From a virus: 20,071 nt of DNA. Where the stretch lies: IMG/VR virus record IMGVR_UViG_3300017744_004726, positions 1 through 20,071 of that record; one strand, given 5' to 3'. Both the position numbers and the translations under genes were made by a program. A model generated the notes under the pieces. The model saw only the letters and a program-made list of their open reading frames with translations. It had not been told where the DNA came from and searched no databases. Below, piece by piece: positions 1-6,581 of the stretch (position 1 is its first letter; each line of letters begins with the position of its first letter).

Positions 1-1
1 A

Positions 2-373
2 GCAGAGTTTAGTGATGGTAGATTTAGTATCAATTTTGTTGTTACTAACGACAAACTAAATGTAGAAGTATCAGATAATGGAAACATTATTGACATACTA
101 GCTCTATCTAGTGGAGAACTAGCAAGAGTGAATATTGCGACATTAGTTGCAATACGAAAACTTATGACATCTATTAGTAGAAGTCAAATTAATGTTCTGT
201 TTCTCGATGAAGTCAATCAGGCTCTCGATGAACAAGGTAAAGAAAAAGTAGTAGAAGTCCTACTCAAAGAAGAAAGACTAAATACATATTTAGTATCTCA
301 TGGTTGGACACATCCGCTACTAGAAAAAATAGAAATAATTAAAGAGGATAATATATCATGTTTAGATTCATAA
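2..373 (+). CDS. SbcC/Rad50/T4 gp46-like recombination ATPase, C-terminal part
   Basis: The open frame enters from the left edge, so only the C-terminal ABC-ATPase lobe (123 codons) is visible. It shows an ABC signature (LSSGELAR), a Walker B segment ending in LFLDE followed by a D-loop-like NQALDE, and an H-loop histidine (LVSHG). This order is typical of the SMC/Rad50/SbcC family, whose T4 phage member is gp46. Those proteins pair with a Mre11/SbcD/gp47 nuclease to resect DNA ends in recombination-dependent replication; the partner would lie outside the window. An internal GTG at 128 is not the real start, because the signature motif continues in frame upstream of it. The stop overlaps the start of the next small ORF. 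The family call is firm; the SbcC versus gp46 subfamily is inferred. Confidence 0.85.
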   Translation, partial: AEFSDGRFSINFVVTNDKLNVEVSDNGNIIDILALSSGELARVNIATLVAIRKLMTSISRSQINVLFLDEVNQALDEQGKEKVVEVLLKEERLNTYLVSHGWTHPLLEKIEIIKEDNISCLDS

Positions 374-477
374 CTAAATGGTGGAATATACTTATCGGAA
401 ATGATAAGAACTGGGATGGCGAAGTAGATATCAAAGATAAAATGCTTGACGCCAAACAAAAAAGTATGGAAAAGTAA
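358..477 (+). CDS. 39-aa microprotein with a dockerin/EF-hand-type calcium loop
   Basis: A short ORF fills the gap between the ATPase and the cytochrome. Its ATG lies inside the end of the ATPase gene, with AGAGGA at 343-348 nine bases upstream, and its TAA at 475-477 touches the cytochrome ATG at 478. Residues 2-13 are hydrophobic and Trp-rich with two basic residues. Residues 16-27 (DKNWDGEVDIKD) have D, N, D, G, V, D and D at loop positions 1, 3, 5, 6, 8, 9 and 12, the spacing of a dockerin-type calcium loop. The tail is charged. I do not recognise the family. The good ribosome site and flush junction support translation. Calcium binding is inferred from the motif alone, and a single short loop could match by chance. 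Confidence 0.6.
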   Translation: MFRFITKWWNILIGNDKNWDGEVDIKDKMLDAKQKSMEK

Positions 478-912
478 ATGAAAGGGTACATATTAACAAT
501 TTGTTTCTTTATGACAGCAACAATAGCATACACATACCAAAACTTAGAGTACAGAGGTGTTCCTCGTACTACTTCTTGTTCTGGTGAGTGTTATGCAGAG
601 TACGTTCGCATAAATGGTACACCTGCAGAAATTGAAAGAAAAAAACAAGCATTAGCACAAGCTGACGAGTTCAGTAATATCAGAAGCCTATGGGCTGGAT
701 GTGCTGCCTGCCATGGTGCAGACGGTGGTGGTGGTATAGGACCAATGCTTGCTGGTCAAAATGCAGAAGATATTATTAGTAAGTTGACTATCTACAAAAA
801 CAGAGGACAGATTGGTGCACAGTCTGCTCTTATGTGGGGTCAAGCAGGTATGCTGACTGAAGATGAGATATCAACTATTGGCAAATTCATACAAGGAGGT
901 ATGCCAAAATGA
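478..912 (+). CDS. Membrane-anchored class I c-type cytochrome
   Basis: This 144-aa protein has a hydrophobic N-terminal segment (about residues 3-19) after a single Lys, fitting an uncleaved anchor or signal peptide. A Cys pair, C34 and C38, follows in SCSGEC. The C-terminal half is a single-haem cytochrome c domain: C75-A-A-C78-H79-G binds haem covalently, then comes GPMLAGQ, and M119 in ALMWGQ (or M125) is the likely distal ligand ahead of LTEDEI. The layout matches small c553/c4-like domains. Such proteins carry electrons in the periplasm, and haem attachment would depend on the host maturation system. The start is fixed by the flush junction at 477/478, and the end overlaps glutaredoxin as ATGA. 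A cytochrome is not a normal phage replication gene, so it is probably a host-derived auxiliary metabolic gene. The electron partner is unknown. Confidence 0.88.
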   Translation: MKGYILTICFFMTATIAYTYQNLEYRGVPRTTSCSGECYAEYVRINGTPAEIERKKQALAQADEFSNIRSLWAGCAACHGADGGGGIGPMLAGQNAEDIISKLTIYKNRGQIGAQSALMWGQAGMLTEDEISTIGKFIQGGMPK

Positions 913-1130
913 AAATAGAAATTTACAGTATTCCTAACTGTCCATATTGTGTAAGAGCAAAAAATCTTGCAGAACAAAAAGGACATGAAGTAGTTTACAA
1001 TATGATGGGCGAAGAGTTTCAAGCAGGGGATGTAAGAACATTATTCCCAACTGCTAGAACATTCCCACAAATTATTGTAGATGGCGAAAAGATTGGAGGT
1101 TATACAGAACTGGAGAAGTTGATTGGTTAA
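909..1130 (+). CDS. Glutaredoxin
   Basis: This 73-aa protein is a minimal glutaredoxin fold. The active site C11-P-Y-C14 follows a first beta strand (KIEIYSI). The cis-proline motif TFPQ and a C-terminal GG-Y turn that contacts glutathione are both present. It is expected to be a cytosolic thiol reductant. Because ribonucleotide reductase genes follow within 1.3 kb, the natural reading is that it reduces the disulfide formed in NrdA at each turnover, as T4 glutaredoxin does for T4 reductase. Its start overlaps the cytochrome stop (ATGA), implying translational coupling. Its 3' end overlaps the TTG start of the next gene. The family is clear; the pairing with NrdA is inferred from neighbourhood. 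Confidence 0.92.
   Translation: MKIEIYSIPNCPYCVRAKNLAEQKGHEVVYNMMGEEFQAGDVRTLFPTARTFPQIIVDGEKIGGYTELEKLIG
1112..1118 (+). promoter_or_regulatory. Ribosome binding site supporting a TTG start at 1123
   Basis: GGAGAAG lies inside the 3' end of the glutaredoxin gene. Its GGAG core sits 7 bases before a TTG codon. No ATG in that frame lies before residue 18 of the nuclease, by which point the conserved GHDAE motif would be lost. The site therefore decides for the TTG start. Confidence 0.6.
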
Positions 1131-1611
1131 TTCTAGACGGAAAGGACATGACGCAGAACTAAAAGCGGCAGCTATGATGAAAAGAATAACTGGAGAAAAC
1201 TTCGTACAGACTCCAGGCAGTGGCTCAGGTAAAATTAAAGGCGATCTACATGTAGAACATAAACATAATTTGTTTTGCATAGAGATAAAACATTACAAAG
1301 ATATGGGATTCAATCACAAAATCTTTACTCAAAAGAGTAATGTATTTGTTAAGTGGTGGTCTAAACTTTGTAGACAGTCTGAAGAAATGAAACAAGAGCC
1401 ATTGTTAATCTTCAAAGAAAACCACTCGCAGTGGTATGTGGCAACGACAAGAAAGCCACAGTACAAAAAACATATGTATATAAACTGGCTTGGGTGCTAT
1501 GTCACCTTTGCTGAACAATTTTTAGAAACACAAGAGGTAAAATTTACAAATGGCAATACAATTTACGAGCCATGGAAAGCCGATTCCCAATGGGAACTTA
1601 TTGATTGTTGA
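1123..1611 (+). CDS. PD-(D/E)XK-fold nuclease, resolvase-like
   Basis: This 162-aa protein carries the signature of the restriction-endonuclease-like fold. An N-terminal helix motif RKGHDAE (E12) is followed by a Gly/Ser-rich loop, then G40-D41 and the E54-I-K56 strand, giving the D-x(n)-E-x-K catalytic set that binds metal. The arrangement (GxxxE, then PGSGSG, then GD...EIK) recalls archaeal Holliday-junction resolvases and VRR-NUC-type phage nucleases. In this position it probably cuts branched or recombining DNA alongside the SbcC-like ATPase and the flap exonuclease. Translation starts at TTG, overlapping the glutaredoxin stop, with a good ribosome site. The 3' end overlaps the next gene by 62 bases. 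The fold is well supported; the exact substrate is not. Confidence 0.72.
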   Translation: MVNSRRKGHDAELKAAAMMKRITGENFVQTPGSGSGKIKGDLHVEHKHNLFCIEIKHYKDMGFNHKIFTQKSNVFVKWWSKLCRQSEEMKQEPLLIFKENHSQWYVATTRKPQYKKHMYINWLGCYVTFAEQFLETQEVKFTNGNTIYEPWKADSQWELIDC

Positions 1612-2407
1612 TGGACTCAATCTGGCTTTTAGATGGAAACATCAAGGACGCAACGACTTCGAACATGATTATATTCGTACAGTCGAGTCTTTAGCAAAGT
1701 CCTATAACTGTGGAGAGATAGTCGTTTTAGGCGATGGCGGTAGTAATTACCGTAAAACTATCGACCCAGAGTACAAAGCAAATCGTAAGGAACGATATGC
1801 AGAACAAACTCCCGAAGAAGCAAAAGAATTTGAAATGTTTCTTGCGGAGTTTCAAACTACTATGTCTAGTTTAAAACGTAAGGGTTACCTTACACTAAAA
1901 TATGCTGGAGTAGAAGCTGATGATATAGCCGCACTTATATGCCAAAACCGAGAAAACATAGGTGTAGATGAGATATGGATGATATCATCAGATAAAGACT
2001 GGGATTTACTAGTTGACCCAAAAATAAGTCGTTTTTCGACTGTAACTAGAAAAGAAACAACAGTACATAACTGGGATGAACATTATGATTTTGACCCTGT
2101 TTATTTTTTGACTTACAAATGTTTGACAGGAGATAAGGGAGATAATGTTCCAGGAGTTGACGGAGTTGGACCAAAGCGTGCCACTCAGTTAATCGAGCAA
2201 TACGGAGATGTATTTGATATTATGGCGAGTTTGCCACTTGACGGAAAGTACAAGTATATTCAAAACTTAAATGAGTTTGGAAGTAAAGGACTAGAAGTAG
2301 GAGTGCAACTCATGGATTTAACTTATGATGTCGAAGGCGCAGTACTTGGACACGGACAAGAAATTATAGGATTGGTGGAAAATTATGTCAGTGAAGATAG
2401 ATTATAG
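1550..2407 (+). CDS. 5'-3' exonuclease / flap endonuclease (FEN family)
   Basis: This 285-aa protein has the whole FEN metal-binding set. D21 lies in LLIVDGLN, D62 in VLGDGG, E122/D124/D125 in GVEADDIAAL, D148 and D150 in SSDKDWD, and D195/D198 in TGDKGDNVPG. A helix-hairpin-helix motif (GVDGVGPKRA) follows. The conserved lysine/arginine arch sequence YKANRKER is also present. Length and order match the free-standing phage exonucleases (T5 D15, T4 RNase H and T7 gp6 relatives), which remove RNA primers and 5' flaps at the replication fork. About 15 residues precede the first core strand. AGAGGT lies 10 bases before the ATG. The gene overlaps the nuclease upstream by 62 bases and NrdA downstream by 23 bases. 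Confidence 0.93.
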   Translation: MAIQFTSHGKPIPNGNLLIVDGLNLAFRWKHQGRNDFEHDYIRTVESLAKSYNCGEIVVLGDGGSNYRKTIDPEYKANRKERYAEQTPEEAKEFEMFLAEFQTTMSSLKRKGYLTLKYAGVEADDIAALICQNRENIGVDEIWMISSDKDWDLLVDPKISRFSTVTRKETTVHNWDEHYDFDPVYFLTYKCLTGDKGDNVPGVDGVGPKRATQLIEQYGDVFDIMASLPLDGKYKYIQNLNEFGSKGLEVGVQLMDLTYDVEGAVLGHGQEIIGLVENYVSEDRL

Positions 2408-4160
2408 TAGAGATTCTCTCTTGGATGAGTTCGCACATGCAACTCTAAAAGATAGATATATGATACCCGGTGAAAATTCACCACAGGAAGCTTTTGCTCG
2501 TGCAGCCGAGACATTCGCAGATGATGATGACCATGCTCAACGGTTATATGACTATGTCAGTAACTTATGGTTTATGTTTGCAACTCCTGTATTATCAAAT
2601 GGAGGTACTCGTAGAGGACTACCCATTAGCTGTTTCTTAAATTATGTTGATGATAGCAGGGAAGGTATTACAGACCATTTTACCGAGAATGCTTTTTTAT
2701 CATCATTTGGCGGTGGTATCGGAGGCTCATGGAGTGATGTTCGTTCTATAGGAACTAAAACATCTAAAGGTTCAGAGTCAACTGGTGTTATGCCATTTAT
2801 GAAAGTTGTGGATGCAGAAATGTTGGCATTTAGCCAGGGAGTAACTAGACGGGGTAGTTACGCTTCTTATCTACACATATCACACCCCGAGATAGAGGAG
2901 TTTTTAGATGTCAGAAAGCCTACAGGCGGCGATACTAATCGCAAGTGTACTAATCTCCATCATGGTGTTGTTATTTCTGATTCCTTTATGGAGCGAATAC
3001 ACAATGCTGGAAAAATTGATAATTTCGACGATAGCTGGGACCTTGTGGATCCTCACACGAAACGAGTAGTAAAGACAGTAAGTGCGAGAGCCTTATGGGT
3101 AAAACTACTTCTTAATAGAATGGAAACAGGCGAACCTTACATTATGTTCGAGAATGCGGTACAAAATGAGTTACCTGACTTCCAGAAAAGAAAAGGATTG
3201 AAAGTTCATCATAGTAATTTATGTAGTGAGATTACTCTTGCTACTGATGAAGAAAGAACAGCAGTATGTTGTTTATCTTCTGTAAACTTAGAGTACTATG
3301 ACGACTGGAAAGACCACCCAGCTTTTATACCAGATTTAATTCGTATGCTTGATAATGTATTATCGGACTTTATCGATAATGCGCCACCCCAATTAGAAAG
3401 AGCTAGATTCAGTGCTATGAGGGAGAGAAGTATTGGACTAGGCGCTATGGGATTTCATGCGTACTTACAGAAAAATGGTATACCATTTGAAAGTGCAATG
3501 GCAGGTGGTACTAATCTAGAAATGTTTAATTACATCAAAAATAAAGCAGACCAAACTACTAGAGAACTAGCAATAGAAAGAGGAGCATGTCCAGATGATG
3601 ACACAGCTTCAGTGAGAAATGCTCACCTATTAGCTATAGCTCCTAATGCAAGTTCTAGTATTTTATGCGGTAACACTTCTCCAAGTATTGAACCTTTTAG
3701 AGCAAATGCTTATACTCAAAAGACTAAGACTGGAAGTAATCTAGTTAAAAATAAATATCTTGATTTAATTGTCAGAGAAAAGTCAAATAACGAAGATGAG
3801 TATGCAGAATACTGGAGAAGTATAGTTGCAAACAAAGGAAGTGTCCAACATCTAGATATACTAGAAGAGTGGGACAAAGATGTATTCAAGACTGCTATAG
3901 AAATTAATCAGTCTTGGGTTATCGAACACGCAGCTGTGAGACAACAATTTATTTGTCAATCACAGTCTGTAAACTTATTCTTTCCTCCAGATGTGAACAA
4001 AGCAGATTTGCATAATGTTCATATGTTGGCATGGGCAAAGAATTTAAAAACATTATACTACCTTAGGAGTGAAGCTATCAGTAGAGCTGATAATGTTACT
4101 TCTCAGGCTAAAAGAGAGATAATCTTTGAACAACAAGATTGTCTAAGTTGCGAGGGATAA
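2385..4160 (+). CDS. nrdA: Class I ribonucleotide reductase, large (alpha) subunit
   Basis: It reduces ribonucleoside diphosphates to dNDPs for phage DNA synthesis. Visible landmarks are the redox cysteines C83 (PISC) and C295 (VCCLS), the active-site motif N278-L-C280-S-E282 carrying the thiyl radical, the paired tyrosines of LYYLR on the radical path, and the C-terminal shuttle pair C586/C589 (DCLSCEG). At 591 aa it is much shorter than the roughly 760-aa E. coli protein. The redox cysteine normally near position 225 is at 83, so the N-terminal ATP-cone is absent. Overall-activity inhibition by dATP through that domain is therefore not expected. GGTGGA precedes the ATG, which lies in the end of the exonuclease gene. 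The stop abuts nrdB. Glutaredoxin upstream is the likely reductant. Confidence 0.96.
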   Translation: MSVKIDYSRDSLLDEFAHATLKDRYMIPGENSPQEAFARAAETFADDDDHAQRLYDYVSNLWFMFATPVLSNGGTRRGLPISCFLNYVDDSREGITDHFTENAFLSSFGGGIGGSWSDVRSIGTKTSKGSESTGVMPFMKVVDAEMLAFSQGVTRRGSYASYLHISHPEIEEFLDVRKPTGGDTNRKCTNLHHGVVISDSFMERIHNAGKIDNFDDSWDLVDPHTKRVVKTVSARALWVKLLLNRMETGEPYIMFENAVQNELPDFQKRKGLKVHHSNLCSEITLATDEERTAVCCLSSVNLEYYDDWKDHPAFIPDLIRMLDNVLSDFIDNAPPQLERARFSAMRERSIGLGAMGFHAYLQKNGIPFESAMAGGTNLEMFNYIKNKADQTTRELAIERGACPDDDTASVRNAHLLAIAPNASSSILCGNTSPSIEPFRANAYTQKTKTGSNLVKNKYLDLIVREKSNNEDEYAEYWRSIVANKGSVQHLDILEEWDKDVFKTAIEINQSWVIEHAAVRQQFICQSQSVNLFFPPDVNKADLHNVHMLAWAKNLKTLYYLRSEAISRADNVTSQAKREIIFEQQDCLSCEG

Positions 4161-5123
4161 ATGAGTAAACTATTAGAAGAACGAGATTATTATAAACCTT
4201 TTGACTATCCTTGGGCATTTGAGTTTTACAAAAAACAACAACAAATGCATTGGCTTCCTGATGAAGTACCACTCCAAGATGATATAAAGGATTATAACCA
4301 AAAGCTATCAGACGGTGAAAGAATACTTATAGACAATATATTTAAGTTTTTTACACAAGCTGATGTAGATGTATGTTGTGGGTATGCCAAGCATTACCTT
4401 CCAACATTCAAGCAACCAGAAGTAAGAATGATGCTAGTAAGCTATGCTGCTATGGAAGCAGTACACCAAGAAGCATACTCATTACTTTTAGAAACATTGG
4501 GTAAGTCAGAAGATATGTACCAAGAGTTTTTTGATATACAAGCTATGTCAGAAAAACACGACTATCTAACTGACTTCAATATGGAAACTCCACACGAGAT
4601 GGCTAAGACCATGGCCGTATATAGTGGATTTACAGAAGGAGTACAACTATTTAGTAGTTTTGCTATACTTCTAAACTATCCAAGACATAACTTGATGAAA
4701 GGTATGGGGCAGATAGTTACATGGTCGATAAGAGATGAGTCCCTTCATGTTGAAGGACTATCAAAACTCTTTAGAACTTTTATTGCAGAAAATCCTGATA
4801 TATGGACAGATAAGCTAAAATATGAGATATATTGTGCGGCAGAACGGGTTGTTGAATTAGAAGATAAATTTATTGATGTTTGTTTCGAGAAAGCAGATAT
4901 TAAAGATTTAACAGCAAAAGAAGTCAAAGAATATATTCGTTATATTGCGGATAGAAGATTACTAGGACTAGGAATGAAAGGAATATTCCATAGTACTGAA
5001 AATCCATTACCATGGATTGATATGCAAGTAAATGCAGTTGAGCATACCAACTTTTTTGAAAACCGTGCTACCGAGTATGCTAAGGCTAGTACACAAGGCA
5101 ATTGGCAGGATATTTTTAAATGA
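4161..5123 (+). CDS. nrdB: Class I ribonucleotide reductase, small (beta) subunit
   Basis: This is the radical-generating partner of NrdA, 320 aa in length. The six metal ligands fall at the spacing of the E. coli protein: D68, E99, H102, E159, E193 and H196. The radical tyrosine is kept at Y106 (E-A-V-H-Q-E-A-Y). This argues for a tyrosyl-radical class Ia/Ib-type enzyme rather than a Tyr-less variant, although the metal (Fe/Fe or Mn/Fe) cannot be read from sequence. The ATG directly follows the nrdA TAA, with GAGGG just upstream. The 3' end overlaps the next gene as ATGA. Tight coupling to nrdA fits the equimolar complex. Confidence 0.96.
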   Translation: MSKLLEERDYYKPFDYPWAFEFYKKQQQMHWLPDEVPLQDDIKDYNQKLSDGERILIDNIFKFFTQADVDVCCGYAKHYLPTFKQPEVRMMLVSYAAMEAVHQEAYSLLLETLGKSEDMYQEFFDIQAMSEKHDYLTDFNMETPHEMAKTMAVYSGFTEGVQLFSSFAILLNYPRHNLMKGMGQIVTWSIRDESLHVEGLSKLFRTFIAENPDIWTDKLKYEIYCAAERVVELEDKFIDVCFEKADIKDLTAKEVKEYIRYIADRRLLGLGMKGIFHSTENPLPWIDMQVNAVEHTNFFENRATEYAKASTQGNWQDIFK

Positions 5124-5308
5124 GTACAATTACAATCGATGGTATCGAACATGATACCGAGTCCTTTAACAAAGACCAGCAGGCATTGCATCACGCTATA
5201 AATTTCTGTGATGTAAAATTAGTAGAACTTGATAATGAAAAGGCTGCTTTACAAACTGCAAGACAGGCTTATGTTAATGATTTAGGTAACAGTTTAAAGG
5301 ACGACTAG
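5120..5308 (+). CDS. Small phage protein, DUF6447-like
   Basis: This 62-aa protein has a short beta-like start (TITIDGIEHD) followed by a long predicted helix. The helix pattern (DVKLVELDNEKAALQTAR) looks coiled-coil forming. From memory it resembles the DUF6447 group of small marine phage proteins, which share the TITIDG opening and the AALQTARxAY helix; I could not check this. No function is known to me. AGGA lies nine bases before the ATG, which overlaps the nrdB stop (ATGA). Its own stop overlaps the GTG of the next gene (TAGTG), so it is expressed with nrdAB and the glycosyltransferases. Confidence 0.7.
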   Translation: MSTITIDGIEHDTESFNKDQQALHHAINFCDVKLVELDNEKAALQTARQAYVNDLGNSLKDD

Positions 5309-5964
5309 TGGTAATATACATTGGCTATGATTCTGAACAACCCGAGGCATACGAAGTATGTAGGGAAAGTATCTTACGATACAATCGTAGCCATACCATT
5401 ACACCTTTGATACTTAACGACTTAAAAGATGAAGGATTATACTGGAGACCGTTTCAAAATGAAAGTACAGAATTTGCTTTTACTCGGTTTCTAGTTCCGC
5501 ATCTTTCTATGTATTCAGGTTTTGCACTTTTCTGTGATAGTGATTTCATGTGGAAGTGTGACCCTGCAGAACTATTCAATTACGCAAAATGTGGTAAGTC
5601 CATATATTGCGTTCAACACCCCGCCTTTCTATCTCCCACCACTAAGATGAATGATAAACCAAATCTATCTTATCCAAAGAAATACTGGTCATCACTTATG
5701 TTATTTGATAATGCTAAATGTAGACAACTTACCAAAGAGTATGTAAACCAAGCCCCAGCGGGTGCGTTACATGAAATGGATTGGGCGGAATCTATCGGTA
5801 GTTTACCTGCGGAATACAACGCCATGGTAAATTACTATCAATTTCCAGAAGCAAAAGCGGTTCATTTTACAGACGGTGGACCGTGGCATGATATACACGA
5901 TAACCTAGGATACTCTAACGAATGGAAGAAACTTTACACAACCTTACAAACAACAAATCAATAA
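5308..5964 (+). CDS. Glycosyltransferase, GT8-like (GT-A fold, DxD)
   Basis: This protein of about 218 aa begins at GTG, overlapping the previous stop, with AAAGGA about 7 bases upstream. It opens with VIYIGYDS, a typical first strand of a nucleotide-sugar domain. The core contains D77-S78-D79 (LFCDSDF), the DxD motif that holds metal and sugar nucleotide in GT-A enzymes. A late VHFTDGGPW segment stands where GT8 enzymes place a His-Gly metal/diphosphate motif. No signal peptide or membrane segment is evident, so it should act in the cytoplasm. Donor and acceptor are unknown. It overlaps a second glycosyltransferase gene by 43 bases, so the two probably act on the same glycan. The GT-A call is fairly sure; GT8 is tentative. 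Confidence 0.75.
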   Translation: MVIYIGYDSEQPEAYEVCRESILRYNRSHTITPLILNDLKDEGLYWRPFQNESTEFAFTRFLVPHLSMYSGFALFCDSDFMWKCDPAELFNYAKCGKSIYCVQHPAFLSPTTKMNDKPNLSYPKKYWSSLMLFDNAKCRQLTKEYVNQAPAGALHEMDWAESIGSLPAEYNAMVNYYQFPEAKAVHFTDGGPWHDIHDNLGYSNEWKKLYTTLQTTNQ

Positions 5965-6581
5965 TACTTGTCGGCAATTCTGTCGAAATATTACAACATC
6001 AACTTGCTGACTACATCGAAAGTTTCGATACAGTAGTGCGATTTGGAAATGGTATACCTGATGCAACTAATTGGGATAGTATTGGTAAGCGTACTGATAT
6101 TTGGGTTACTGGGTATTTGAGATATGGTAAAAGAAAAGCGTTCCCGAAAGATTGCGCAGTCTTGTTCAATCGTTCCCGAATACATCTCGGTGATGATGTC
6201 GATTCAAGACATCAAATAGATTTTAAATATGTAAATATGTTTTCGGACAAAGAGCTTATGTCACTCTTCAAATTATGTGGATCGGAAGTAGGGAAAACTG
6301 TTGGCGCAAGGCCATCGGCAGGTTTCATTGCAATACAATATTTTTTACAGAAAACAAAATTTTCTTCTCTTACATTGGTAGGCTTTGACTTTTTTTCGAA
6401 AGCACTTCCAATTATTGCTGGAACGAATAATCCTTATAGTTGGCATATTCCTTTAAACACAGTAACAAGCAATCCCCATTCCCCGAAGGAAAAAGAGATT
6501 GTAGTTGATTTATATGAAAGGGGTGTGATTGATTGGAAAATTTTGACCGATTTAGATGAGAGCTATCTAGACCTTTCCTAA
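5922..6581 (+). CDS. Glycosyltransferase family 29 (sialyltransferase-like)
   Basis: This 219-aa protein shows the motifs of GT29 in order. The L-type motif starts at residue 14 with IILVGNS and continues through D36-x(3)-R40-F-G-N43 to IGKRTDIW. An S-type motif (P131-S-A-G-F, then LVGFDF at 152-157) follows. The last is a VS-like H186-x(3)-E190 in HSPKEKE. GT29 enzymes use CMP-activated sugars, classically sialic acid, and the His of the VS motif is catalytic. There is no membrane anchor, unlike Golgi members. A start ATG lies in the end of the GT8-like gene, with AGGA 11 bases upstream. The protein is shorter than animal enzymes, as expected for microbial members. Donor and acceptor are unknown. 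The last 15 bases overlap the convergent gene. Confidence 0.75.
   Translation: MEETLHNLTNNKSIILVGNSVEILQHQLADYIESFDTVVRFGNGIPDATNWDSIGKRTDIWVTGYLRYGKRKAFPKDCAVLFNRSRIHLGDDVDSRHQIDFKYVNMFSDKELMSLFKLCGSEVGKTVGARPSAGFIAIQYFLQKTKFSSLTLVGFDFFSKALPIIAGTNNPYSWHIPLNTVTSNPHSPKEKEIVVDLYERGVIDWKILTDLDESYLDLS

Noticed and set aside
2124-2146. TTGACA followed by GATAAT inside the exonuclease gene as a promoter
   Set aside because: The spacing is about 12 bases, far too short for sigma70. The motif encodes the conserved TGDKGDN metal site.
339-6185. Minus-strand ORFs under the left block (339-533, 840-1022, 1041-1280, 4745-4927, 4940-5194, 5991-6185)
   Set aside because: Each lies opposite a gene with firm motifs and has no domain or ribosome site of its own.
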